DNA from: Pseudomonas citronellolis
Lineage (GTDB): Bacteria; Pseudomonadota; Gammaproteobacteria; Pseudomonadales; Pseudomonadaceae
Length of the DNA stretch: 64,000 nucleotides
Direction of reading: 5' to 3'
Assembly: GCF_029335315.1 (NCBI RefSeq)
Contig: NZ_JARJLT010000047.1
Coordinates: 1-64,000 of the forward strand
The translations under genes were made by a program, and so were the position numbers. The notes under the pieces were generated by a model that saw only the letters and a list, made by a program, of their open reading frames with translations, was not told the DNA's origin and searched no databases. Positions 34,139 through 41,392 of this stretch are shown here, in pieces (positions within the stretch are counted from its first letter, which is position 1; each line of letters begins with the position of its first letter).

Positions 34139-35824
34139 TCAGGCCCTGGCCTTCTTTAGCTCTTCATCGCGCAATTCCCGACGAAGGATCTTGCCGACGT
34201 TGGTGGTCGGCAGGCTCTCGCGGAATTCCACGAATTTCGGGCGCTTGTAGCCGGTCAGGTTGTCGTGCATGTGCTGCACCACCTGCTCCTTGGTCAGGGT
34301 CACGCCCGGACGCGGCACCACGAAGACCTTGATGACTTCGCCGGAGCGCTCGTCGGGCACGCCGATGGCCGCGCACTGCAGCACGCCCGGCAGGGTCGCC
34401 AGCACGTCTTCCAGCTCGTTCGGGTACACGTTGAAGCCGCTGACCAGGATCATGTCCTTCTTGCGGTCGACGATGCGCATGTAGCCGTCGTCCTGGATGA
34501 TCGCCACGTCGCCGGTGCGCAGCCAGCCGTCGGCGTCGAGGATCTCGTCGGTGGCTTCCTGGCGCTGCCAGTAGCCCTTCATCACCTGCGGGCCCTTCAC
34601 GCACAGCTCGCCGCGCTCGCCCAGGGGCAGCTCGTTGCCGGCGTCGTCGATGACCTTGCACAGGGTCGAGGGTACCGGAATGCCGATGGTGCCGATCTGG
34701 ATGTTCTGGAACGGGTTCACCGACACCACCGGGCTGGTCTCGGTCATGCCGTAGCCTTCGCAGATGGAGCAACCGGTGACTTCCTTCCAGCGCTCGGCCG
34801 CGGCCTGTTGCAGGGCCATGCCGCCGGACAGGGTCAGCTTCAGGCTGGAGAAGTCCAGCTTGCGGAACGCCTCGTTGTTGCACAGGCCGACGAACAGGGT
34901 GTTCAGGCCGACGAAGCCGGTGAACTTCCAGGCCGACAGTTCCTTGGAGAAGGCGTTGAGGTCACGCGGGTTGGTCACCAGGACGTTGTGGTTGCCGGTG
35001 AGCATCATCGCCATGCAATGGAAGGTGAAGGCGTAGATGTGGTACAGCGGCAGCGGCGCGATGAGGATCTCGCAGCCTTCGTGCAGGTTCGAAGCCATCA
35101 GCTCCTTGCACTGCATCATGTTGGCCACCAGGTTGCGGTGGGTCAGCATGGCGCCCTTGGCCACCCCGGTGGTGCCACCGGTGTACTGCAGCACGGCGAC
35201 ATCGCCGGCCTTCGGCGAGGCCTCGCGCACGCTCTTGCCGTGGCCCTTGGCCAGGGCGTCGTTGAGCTTCACGGCGTTGCCGATGTGGAAGGCCGGGACC
35301 ATCTTCTTGACGTACTTGACCACCGCGTTGACCAGCAGGCGCTTGAGCGGCGGCAGCAGGTCGGCGACTTCGGTGATCACCACGTGGCGGATGCCGGTGC
35401 GCGGCAGCACTTCCTCGGCCAGGTGGGCCATGTTGGCCAGGCACACCAGCGCCTTGGCGCCGGAGTCGTTGAACTGGTGTTCCATTTCCCGCGCGGTGTA
35501 CAGCGGGTTGGTGTTGACCACGATGAGACCGGCGCGCATGGCGCCGAAGACCACGATCGGGTACTGCAGGACGTTGGGCAGTTGCACCGCGATGCGGTCG
35601 CCCGGCTGCAGGTCGGTGTTGTTCTGCAGGTAGGCGGCGAAGTCACCGGAAAGCTGGTACAGCTCGCCGTAGGTCAGGGTCTTGCCAAGGTTGCTGAAGG
35701 CAGGCTTGTTGGCAAAGCGTTGGCAGGATTCCTTGAGCACCGCGAGGATGTTCGGGTACTTGTCGGCGTTGATCTCGGCAGAGATACCTGCTGGATATTT
35801 GTCCTTCCAGAAATTATCGATCAT
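34139..35824 (-). CDS. fadD1: Long-chain fatty acid-CoA ligase FadD1
   Basis: A 561-aa ANL-family enzyme that activates fatty acids to acyl-CoA through an acyl-adenylate. The P-loop YTGGTTGVAKGA is near 212, the adenylate motif GYGMTETSPVV near 355, GWLRTGD near 440 and the catalytic lysine in TTNVGKILRREL near 547. It aligns closely with my memory of P. aeruginosa FadD1 (start MIDNFWKDKYPAGI). AGGAG lies before the ATG. The tandem paralogue fadD2 lies upstream on the same strand, with its own terminator. The two differ in chain preference in P. aeruginosa. Confidence 0.9.
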   Translation of the reverse strand: MIDNFWKDKYPAGISAEINADKYPNILAVLKESCQRFANKPAFSNLGKTLTYGELYQLSGDFAAYLQNNTDLQPGDRIAVQLPNVLQYPIVVFGAMRAGLIVVNTNPLYTAREMEHQFNDSGAKALVCLANMAHLAEEVLPRTGIRHVVITEVADLLPPLKRLLVNAVVKYVKKMVPAFHIGNAVKLNDALAKGHGKSVREASPKAGDVAVLQYTGGTTGVAKGAMLTHRNLVANMMQCKELMASNLHEGCEILIAPLPLYHIYAFTFHCMAMMLTGNHNVLVTNPRDLNAFSKELSAWKFTGFVGLNTLFVGLCNNEAFRKLDFSSLKLTLSGGMALQQAAAERWKEVTGCSICEGYGMTETSPVVSVNPFQNIQIGTIGIPVPSTLCKVIDDAGNELPLGERGELCVKGPQVMKGYWQRQEATDEILDADGWLRTGDVAIIQDDGYMRIVDRKKDMILVSGFNVYPNELEDVLATLPGVLQCAAIGVPDERSGEVIKVFVVPRPGVTLTKEQVVQHMHDNLTGYKRPKFVEFRESLPTTNVGKILRRELRDEELKKARA

Positions 35825-36100
35825 GGAAGCCCACTCCTAAGCAACAGCTTGTCGTTACCGCGTACGCGGTTCTTTGTTGTGTTTGTGCCGCTTTCCCTTG
35901 AGTCAGGGAGCGAAAAGCGGGCCGAGATTAGCAGCTTTGCCAAAACGCGACCAGCACCAAACACAGCCTACTCAGTCATAAAAATGACCAAAAGCAGGTA
36001 AATCGGTCACCAACCCACCATCGGTCGGAAAAGCCCGTCCCAGAAGGGCCGCAGCCTTGTTGGATTGTCTGACAAGGCGAGCCGGAGGGAAAGGGAGGCG

Positions 36101-36137
36101 AAAAAAACGGAGGCTGGTCAGTGGACCAGCCTCCGTT
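36101..36137 (-). terminator. Rho-independent terminator after fadD2
   Basis: A 14-bp perfect stem (36106-36119 with 36124-36137) and AGTG loop, followed on the minus strand by seven T. Very strong. Confidence 0.92.
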
Positions 36138-36162
36138 CGGCAGGTTGCGGCGGCGAATGCGA

Positions 36163-37851
36163 TCAGGCGCTTTCGCGCAGCTCGCGGCGCAGGATCTTGC
36201 CCACCGGGGTCATCGGCAGGGCATCCTTGAGGACGATCTGCTTGGGTATTTTGTAACCGGTGAAGTTCTCCTTGCAGTAGGCCTTCAGCTCGTCGACCGT
36301 CAGCCCCGGCTCGCGGGCCACGACGAACAGCTTCACGGCCTCGCCGGAACGCTCGTCGGGCACGCCGACGGCGGCGCAGTTGGCCACTTTCGGGTGGGCC
36401 ATGACCACGTCCTCGATCTCGTTGGGGTAGACGTTGAAGCCGGAAACGATGATCAGGTCCTTCTTGCGGTCGACGATGCGCACGAAACCGTCCGGGTCGA
36501 TCACCGCGACGTCGCCGGTGCGCAGCCAGCCCTCGGCGTCGAGCACCTCGGCGGTGGCCTCCGGGCGCTGCCAGTAGCCCTTCATCACCTGCGGGCCCTT
36601 CACGCACAGCTCGCCGCGCTCGCCCACCGGCAGCTCGTTGCCTTCGTCGTCGATCACCTTGAGCGCGGTGCCGACCACCGGGATGCCCACGCTGCCCAGG
36701 CGCGCCAGCTCGCCGTAGGGGTTGGTGCTGACCACCGGGGAGGTCTCGGTGAGGCCGTAGCCCTCCACCACCGTGCAGCCGGTGGCCTTCTTCCAGCGCT
36801 CGGCGGTGGCCGAGACCAGCGCCGTGCCGCCGGAGTTGGTGACCTTGAGGTTGGAGAAGTCCAGCTCCTTGAACTCCGGGTGTTCCATCAACGCGACGAA
36901 CAGGGTGTTCAGCCCCAGCAACGCGGAGAAGCGCCACTTCTTCAGCTCCTTGATGAAGCCGGGGATGTCGCGCGGGTTGCTGATCAGCACGTTGTGGTTG
37001 CCGTTGTGCATCATGCACATGCAATTCGCGGTGAAGGCATAGATGTGGTACAGCGGCAGCGGCGCGATCATCACCTCGCCGCCCTCGTTCATCAGCCGGC
37101 GACCGTCGGGGCCGTGCTGCGACAGGCAGGCGTCCACCTGCAGCATGTTCGCCACCAGGTTGCCGTGGGTGAGCATGGCGCCCTTGGCCACGCCGGTGGT
37201 GCCGCCGGTGTACTGCAGCACGGCGATGTCTTCCAGGCCGACCTTGACCGGCTGCAGCGCGTGGCCACGGCCCTGGCGCAGTACCTCCTTGAAGGGCACG
37301 GCTTGCGGCAGCTGGTAGTCGGGAACCATCTTCTTCACATGCTTGACCGCGGCGTTGACCAGCAGGCCCTTGAGGGCCGGCTGCAGGTCGCCCATCTGCG
37401 CCTCGATCAGGTATTCGATGCCGGTGTCCGGCAGCACTTCCTGCACCAGCTTGCCGAACAGGTTGACGTAGACCAGCGCCCGCGCGCCCGAGTCCTTGAA
37501 CTGGTGGCGCATTTCGCGGGCGGTGTACAGCGGGTTGGTGTTGACCACCACGAGGCCGGCGCGCAGGGCGCCGAACACGGCGATCGGGTATTGCAGGATG
37601 TTCGGCATCTGCACGGCGATGCGCTCGCCGGGCTTGAGGTCGGTGTGCTTCTGCAGGTAGGCGGCGAAAGCGGCGGACAGGCGGTCCAGTTCGGCGTAGC
37701 TGAGGGTCACGCCCATGTTGCTGAACACCGGGCGGTCGGCGAAACGCTTGCAGGAGCGTTCGAACACTTCCACCACCGACTTGTACGCACCCAGGTCGAT
37801 CTGGCTGGGCACGCCCGCCGGACGTTTGTCGTTCCAGAATTCCGCTTGCAT
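36163..37851 (-). CDS. fadD2: Long-chain fatty acid-CoA ligase FadD2
   Basis: A 562-aa paralogue of FadD1 with the same motifs: YTGGTTGVAKGA (near 214), GYGLTETSPVV, GWLRTGDVAV and MTPVGKILRREL at the C-terminus. In P. aeruginosa FadD2 prefers shorter fatty acids than FadD1; applied here by position and similarity. AGAGGA precedes ATG 37851. It ends in a strong terminator, so fadD1, 340 bases further on, needs its own promoter; the 35825-36100 gap has an AT-rich part for it. It is divergent from the lysophospholipase gene. Confidence 0.88.
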   Translation of the reverse strand: MQAEFWNDKRPAGVPSQIDLGAYKSVVEVFERSCKRFADRPVFSNMGVTLSYAELDRLSAAFAAYLQKHTDLKPGERIAVQMPNILQYPIAVFGALRAGLVVVNTNPLYTAREMRHQFKDSGARALVYVNLFGKLVQEVLPDTGIEYLIEAQMGDLQPALKGLLVNAAVKHVKKMVPDYQLPQAVPFKEVLRQGRGHALQPVKVGLEDIAVLQYTGGTTGVAKGAMLTHGNLVANMLQVDACLSQHGPDGRRLMNEGGEVMIAPLPLYHIYAFTANCMCMMHNGNHNVLISNPRDIPGFIKELKKWRFSALLGLNTLFVALMEHPEFKELDFSNLKVTNSGGTALVSATAERWKKATGCTVVEGYGLTETSPVVSTNPYGELARLGSVGIPVVGTALKVIDDEGNELPVGERGELCVKGPQVMKGYWQRPEATAEVLDAEGWLRTGDVAVIDPDGFVRIVDRKKDLIIVSGFNVYPNEIEDVVMAHPKVANCAAVGVPDERSGEAVKLFVVAREPGLTVDELKAYCKENFTGYKIPKQIVLKDALPMTPVGKILRRELRESA

Positions 37852-38071
37852 TGGCTGTTGTCCTCTTTATTACCTGCAAGGCTGTTCCCGGCCGGTTCCC
37901 TCGGGCATCCGGTGCGGGGGCATTCGTCGGAAAGTAGCAGTTGCCCAGTGCCGCGCAAATACTTCAAGCGTCGTCATTCGTTTCGTGAATCTCTCGCCAG
38001 CACGGCGGGATTCTGCGCCCCGCCGGGCGCTGCTATAGTGCCGCCACTCCGAGCCGGCACAAGGACCGCCC

Positions 38072-39016
38072 ATGCCGTACGCCGCCTACTGGCTGAACGC
38101 CAGCGACCAGACTCCGCTGTACACCCACCACTGGGCCGCCGAGTTGCCCAAGGGCGTGGTGATGCTGTCCCACGGCATGGCCGAGCACGCCGGCCGCTAC
38201 GCCCGCCTGGGCGAGGCGCTGAACACCGCCGGCTGGTCGCTGTACGCCATCGACCAGCGCGGCCACGGCCGCAGCGCCGAGCACGGCGACCTCGGCCACT
38301 ACGCCGACCAGGGCGGCTGGGGCAAGGTGGTCGGCGACCTGCTGACCCTCAACCAGCACGTGCGCGAGCGCAATCCCGGCCTGCCGGTGGTGCTGCTCGG
38401 CCACAGCATGGGCAGCTATATAGGTACCGCCTACCTGATCCGGCACAGCGCCACCCTGCAGGGCGCGGTGCTTTCCGGCTCCAACTACCAACCCGTGGCG
38501 CTGTACCGCGTGGCGCAACTGGTGGCGCGCTTCGAGCGCTGGCGCCAGGGCCCGCTGGGGCGCAGCGCGCTGATCGAGTTCCTCTCCTTCGGCTCCTTCA
38601 ACAAGGCGTTCAAGCCCAACCGCACCGAGTTCGACTGGCTGAGCCGCGACACCCGCGAGGTCGACAAGTACATCAGCGACCCGCTGTGCGGCTTCCGCTG
38701 CAGCAACCAGCTGTGGCTGGACCTGCTCGGCGGCCTGCAGGACATCACCCCGGTCGAGCACCTGGCGCGCATCGACAAGGCCCTGCCGCTGCTGATCATC
38801 GGCGGCGAACGCGACCCGGTGAGCCAGGGCAAGCGCCTGCGCGACCTGGCCCAGGCGATGACCCGGGCGGGGGTTCGCGACGTCCAAACGCAGATCTACC
38901 CCGAGGCCCGCCACGAGTTGTTCAACGAGAGCAACCGCGACGAGGTCACCCACAACCTGATCGCCTGGCTGGACGGAGCCCCCTCCGCCGGCGCGCGACA
39001 CGAGGAAAGACCATGA
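38072..39016 (+). CDS. Alpha/beta hydrolase, monoacylglycerol lipase/lysophospholipase type
   Basis: A 314-aa serine hydrolase. The nucleophile elbow is GHSMGS (near residue 110), the oxyanion region LSHGMAEHAGRY (near 32) and the catalytic Asp/His are probably in GGERDPVS and ARHELFNE. The layout matches bacterial monoacylglycerol lipases and PldB-type lysophospholipases. It would free a fatty acid for the divergent FadD enzymes. Its stop overlaps the MaoC start (ATGA), making a two-gene unit. Confidence 0.85.
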   Translation: MPYAAYWLNASDQTPLYTHHWAAELPKGVVMLSHGMAEHAGRYARLGEALNTAGWSLYAIDQRGHGRSAEHGDLGHYADQGGWGKVVGDLLTLNQHVRERNPGLPVVLLGHSMGSYIGTAYLIRHSATLQGAVLSGSNYQPVALYRVAQLVARFERWRQGPLGRSALIEFLSFGSFNKAFKPNRTEFDWLSRDTREVDKYISDPLCGFRCSNQLWLDLLGGLQDITPVEHLARIDKALPLLIIGGERDPVSQGKRLRDLAQAMTRAGVRDVQTQIYPEARHELFNESNRDEVTHNLIAWLDGAPSAGARHEERP

Positions 39017-39483
39017 CCCAGGTGCAGAACGTTCCCTATTCCGAGCTCGAAGTCGGGCAGAAGGCCAGCTTCCAGCGCGCCGTGGGCGAGCGCGACATCC
39101 AGCTCTTCGCCGAAGTCTCCGGCGACCGCAACCCGGTCCACCTGGACGCCGACTACGCCGCCACCACCCTGTTCAAGGAGCGCATCGCCCACGGCATGCT
39201 CAGCGGCGCGCTGATCAGCGCGGCGATCGCCACCACCCTGCCCGGCCCGGGCACCATCTACCTGGGGCAGAACCTGCGCTTCACCCGCCCGGTGAAGATC
39301 GGCGACGTGCTCGACGTGGAACTGGAGGTGCTCGAGAAACTGCCGAAGAACCGCGTGCGCATCGGCACCCGCGTGCTCAACCAGAACGGCGAGGCGGTGG
39401 TGGAAGGCGAAGCCGAGGTGCTGGCGCCGAAGCAGAAGCTGGACATCGAGCTGCCGGCGCTGCCGCCGATCACCATCGGCTGA
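39013..39483 (+). CDS. MaoC-like (R)-specific enoyl-CoA hydratase
   Basis: A 156-aa single hot-dog domain protein. The hydratase-2 motif SGDRNPVHLD (about residues 36-45) carries the catalytic Asp and His, followed by RIAHGML. Such enzymes hydrate enoyl-CoA to (R)-3-hydroxyacyl-CoA, linking beta-oxidation to polyhydroxyalkanoate or rhamnolipid precursors (PhaJ-type). Which role applies is not shown. It is translationally coupled to the lipase and ends in a terminator. Confidence 0.86.
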   Translation: MTQVQNVPYSELEVGQKASFQRAVGERDIQLFAEVSGDRNPVHLDADYAATTLFKERIAHGMLSGALISAAIATTLPGPGTIYLGQNLRFTRPVKIGDVLDVELEVLEKLPKNRVRIGTRVLNQNGEAVVEGEAEVLAPKQKLDIELPALPPITIG

Positions 39484-39498
39484 TCCGCGCCGGAAGCG

Positions 39499-39533
39499 AA
39501 AACGCCGCCTCCCCCACGGGGAAGCGGCGTTTT
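39499..39533 (+). terminator. Rho-independent terminator after the MaoC-like gene
   Basis: Outer stem AAAACGCCGC/GCGGCGTTTT with an internal CCCC-GGGG pair. The stop codon is 16 bases before it. Confidence 0.88.
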
Positions 39534-39553
39534 CATTGATAGCTGGGGGAATC

Positions 39554-39650
39554 GTAGGGCGCATAACGCCCCCAGGCGTTATCCGCCGTCATTCCCGAGC
39601 GCAGGTGTTTCGGCCAACGGCGGATAACCGCGAACGGTTATGCGCCCTAC
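39554..39650. repeat. REPIN, family B
   Basis: Opens GTAGGGCGCATAACGCC and closes GGTTATGCGCCCTAC; inner arms GCGTTATCCGCCGT and ACGGCGGATAAC pair. Longer loop than the copy at 22325. It lies between the MaoC-like and phrS terminators. Confidence 0.88.
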
Positions 39651-39692
39651 GACACCCGGATACACAGCCGTTCACGATGAAAAATCGCAGGC

Positions 39693-39718
39693 AAAAAAAC
39701 GGGCGACCGAAGTCGCCC
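39693..39718 (-). terminator. Rho-independent terminator of phrS
   Basis: GGGCGAC (39701-39707), CGAA loop, GTCGCCC (39712-39718); on the minus strand followed by G and seven T. Confidence 0.88.
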
Positions 39719-39750
39719 CAAGTGCCTTGCGTGCTCTGTGATCCGGAAGG

Positions 39751-39861
39751 TCAACCGCGCTTGTGCGAGTCCTTCCAGATGAAATATCCGACGCCACCGC
39801 AGAACAGGATCATCAAACCAACGGTGACAATGCCGGCGAGAACCACTTCGTCGATGAACAT
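39751..39861 (-). CDS. Small single-helix membrane peptide encoded within PhrS
   Basis: A 36-aa frame starting ATG 39861 (MFIDEVVLAGIVTVG) with one hydrophobic helix and a short basic tail (KDSHKRG). GGAGG lies 5 bases before the ATG (minus strand, GAGGCCAAC region), so it should be translated. In P. aeruginosa the PhrS reading frame is reported to be translated, but the peptide has no known job. The sequence could anchor in the inner membrane. Confidence 0.7.
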   Translation of the reverse strand: MFIDEVVLAGIVTVGLMILFCGGVGYFIWKDSHKRG

Positions 39862-39931
39862 GATGTTGGCCTCCTGTTTCGCTTGCGTCTGTGTCGATGG
39901 GCTCAGATTAGCGTCGGCCGGGCGCGCCATA

Positions 39932-39945
39932 TTGACCTGGATCAA
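39932..39945 (-). promoter_or_regulatory. ANR (FNR-type) box upstream of phrS
   Basis: TTGATCCAGGTCAA on the minus strand, close to the TTGAT-N4-ATCAA consensus (one mismatch, G for A). Centred 41.5 bases before the predicted phrS start: the class II activation position for oxygen-responsive ANR. Confidence 0.8.
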
Positions 39946-39953
39946 TAGCCGCA

Positions 39954-39974
39954 AAGCCCCGGTTCACGGGGCTT
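39954..39974. terminator. Hairpin between the 53-aa gene and phrS
   Basis: Stem AAGCCCCG/CGGGGCTT with GTTCA loop; only three T follow on the minus strand. May weakly end the alkB unit before phrS. Confidence 0.45.
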
Positions 39975-39981
39975 GCGATCA

Positions 39982-39995
39982 CTGATCCAGGTCAA
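39982..39995 (+). promoter_or_regulatory. Second ANR-like box, inverted relative to the first
   Basis: CTGATCCAGGTCAA. With 39932-39944 it forms a 13-bp perfect inverted repeat (TTGACCTGGATCA / TGATCCAGGTCAA) with 38 bases between the arms. Confidence 0.45.
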
Positions 39996-40066
39996 GTTCG
40001 GCGAGGTTTGGGGTGCGGTGCGTGGCCGCGGGGAGCGGCCGGGAGGGGGTGTCGCGGGGCGCGAGC

Positions 40067-40228
40067 TCAGCGCTTCTTCGGCTTGCCCTTGCCCTTCTTG
40101 CGCGCCTTGCCCAGCGGCAGCGCCTGCTCGAAGGCCTTGCGCACATCCTGCAGGCGCTTCTCGTGGACGTCGTGGATGCGCTTGTCGCGCTCGGCGGTGA
40201 AGTCGATCAGCTTGTCGTCGTTACTCAT
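40067..40228 (-). CDS. Small basic protein of unknown function
   Basis: A 53-aa protein with an acidic helix-prone start (MSNDDKLIDFTAERDKRIHD) and a strongly basic tail (KARKKGKGKPKKR). Conserved small proteins of this sort occur next to alkB in Pseudomonas. It begins 2 bases after the alkB stop and has no clear ribosome site of its own, so it is likely coupled to alkB. The tail could bind nucleic acid. No function can be assigned. Confidence 0.6.
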   Translation of the reverse strand: MSNDDKLIDFTAERDKRIHDVHEKRLQDVRKAFEQALPLGKARKKGKGKPKKR

Positions 40229-40230
40229 GG

Positions 40231-40824
40231 CTAGGCGTGCACCAGGCGGAAAGTCAGGTTCAGGCGGGGGGCGACCGGTCGCCGCGTCTTGGCCACCTGA
40301 TGCTGCCAATAATGCTGCGTCGCGCCGGACATGACCAGCAGGCAGCCGGATTCCAGCTCCAGCGAGTGCTCGATGGCCGTGCCGCCCTTGCGCCGCAGGT
40401 CGAAGCGCCGCGCGCCGCCGAGGTTCAGCGAAGCCACCAGGGGGTTGCGCCCCAGCTCCGGTTCGTCGTCGCTGTGCCAGCCCATTGAGTCCTGGCCGTC
40501 GCGGTAATAGTTGAGCAGCACGCCGTTGACGCGCTGGCCGACCTCGTCCTGCACCCGCGCGCGGATTTCCGCCAGCAACGGCGTCCACGGCAACGGCCGG
40601 TGGACCAGCCCCGAGTAGCGGTAGCTGGCCTCGGCGTCGCCGTACCAGGCGACCAGGCGCGGCACCGGGTAGTCGCGGCCGTGCAGGTGCACGCTGGGTT
40701 GTTCCCAGGGCGTGCGCTCGACCAGCTCGGCGAACCAGGCCTGGGCGCGGGCGGCGTCGACCCAGCGCGGGAGCAGGCGCAGCTCGGCGTTTTCGAGGTG
40801 GATGGGCGCGTCGGCGAAAAGCAT
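40231..40824 (-). CDS. alkB: AlkB family alpha-ketoglutarate-dependent DNA repair dioxygenase
   Basis: A 197-aa Fe(II)/2-oxoglutarate dioxygenase that removes alkyl groups from bases by oxidation. VLLNYYRDGQDSMGWHSDDE (near 113) contains the first iron ligands His-x-Asp, the third histidine lies in SGATQHYWQH, and the 2-oxoglutarate arginine is in RLNLTFRLVHA at the end. It is more like the eukaryotic ALKBH2/3-type class than E. coli AlkB. I chose ATG 40824 (MLFADAPIHL). The small basic gene follows on the same strand. Confidence 0.88.
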   Translation of the reverse strand: MLFADAPIHLENAELRLLPRWVDAARAQAWFAELVERTPWEQPSVHLHGRDYPVPRLVAWYGDAEASYRYSGLVHRPLPWTPLLAEIRARVQDEVGQRVNGVLLNYYRDGQDSMGWHSDDEPELGRNPLVASLNLGGARRFDLRRKGGTAIEHSLELESGCLLVMSGATQHYWQHQVAKTRRPVAPRLNLTFRLVHA

Positions 40825-40868
40825 GGCGGCAGGCGGTGGCGGCTGAGGGGAACAGCTTACTACGTCGT

Positions 40869-41159
40869 TCAGACCTCGACGTCGATCCACATGCCCTTGC
40901 GCGGCGCCTCGCCCAGGCCGTCGTCGGCCTCGTCCTCGGCGATCTCCTCGGGCTCGCCCTCGCCCCGCGCCTGACGGCGACGGCGGCGCTGCTCGTACTC
41001 CTCCTCCGGGGTCAGCTCCGCCGGACGCCGCTCCAGACTCACCGCCGCCTCGCCGGCGGCCGGCGCCACCGGGGCGACCGGAGGCACGTCCGGGCGGACG
41101 CGCGCCGGGTCCTGCTGCGCGGTGACCGGCAGCACGTCGCTGGGAATCGGCGGAATCAT
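40869..41159 (-). CDS. Conserved hypothetical protein, proline/acidic-rich (Pseudomonas)
   Basis: A 96-aa protein with low-complexity content: a proline-rich N-terminal half, a charged middle ([21 protein letters not shown]) and a short conserved end KGMWIDVEV. No domain is recognisable and it is probably disordered. It is read on the same strand as alkB, 44 bases upstream of it, and is divergent from rapA. Proteins with the same ending occur in this place in P. aeruginosa, as I recall. Confidence 0.6.
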   Translation of the reverse strand: MIPPIPSDVLPVTAQQDPARVRPDVPPVAPVAPAAGEAAVSLERRPAELTPEEEYEQRRRRRQARGEGEPEEIAEDEADDGLGEAPRKGMWIDVEV

Positions 41160-41392
41160 CGCAGTCGCTGCCTCCTCACGGGCATCAGATTGTCGGCTGG
41201 AAGCGCCGGGCCACGGGGCCCTCGCTACACTTCACGGGAACTCCGCCGGCGTCAAGGCGGCCGCCGGACGGGCGGTGCCGGCGCAGGCCCCGCGCACGCC
41301 CCCGGCCGTCCGTCGGGTGCGCCACGGGTGAACGGGCGTCGCTGAAAGCCGCGGCTTCCGTTACCATAGCCGGCTTTTTTCGGGAGGTGTCC

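Larger units (their letters stand above)
39692..39898 (-). ncRNA. phrS: PhrS small RNA (ANR-controlled, also encodes a small peptide)
   Basis: Identified by structure and place. The ANR box at 39932-39945 is centred 41.5 bases before a predicted start at about 39897, with a -10 like TAATCT (39905-39910). The transcript would run about 205 bases to a strong terminator (GGGCGAC/GTCGCCC, 39701-39718, then T-run). It contains a 37-codon frame including stop. P. aeruginosa PhrS is about 213 nt, ANR-dependent, holds a 37-codon frame and lies beside alkB; it base-pairs upstream of pqsR to raise PqsR synthesis. Whether this organism has pqsR is not visible here. Confidence 0.75.

Noticed and set aside
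36121-39483. Very long open frame (over 1100 codons) on the plus strand opposite fadD2 and running into the lipase and MaoC region.
   Set aside because: An effect of high GC and codon bias; composition is Ala/Arg/His/Val-rich with no domain, and it opposes strongly supported genes.
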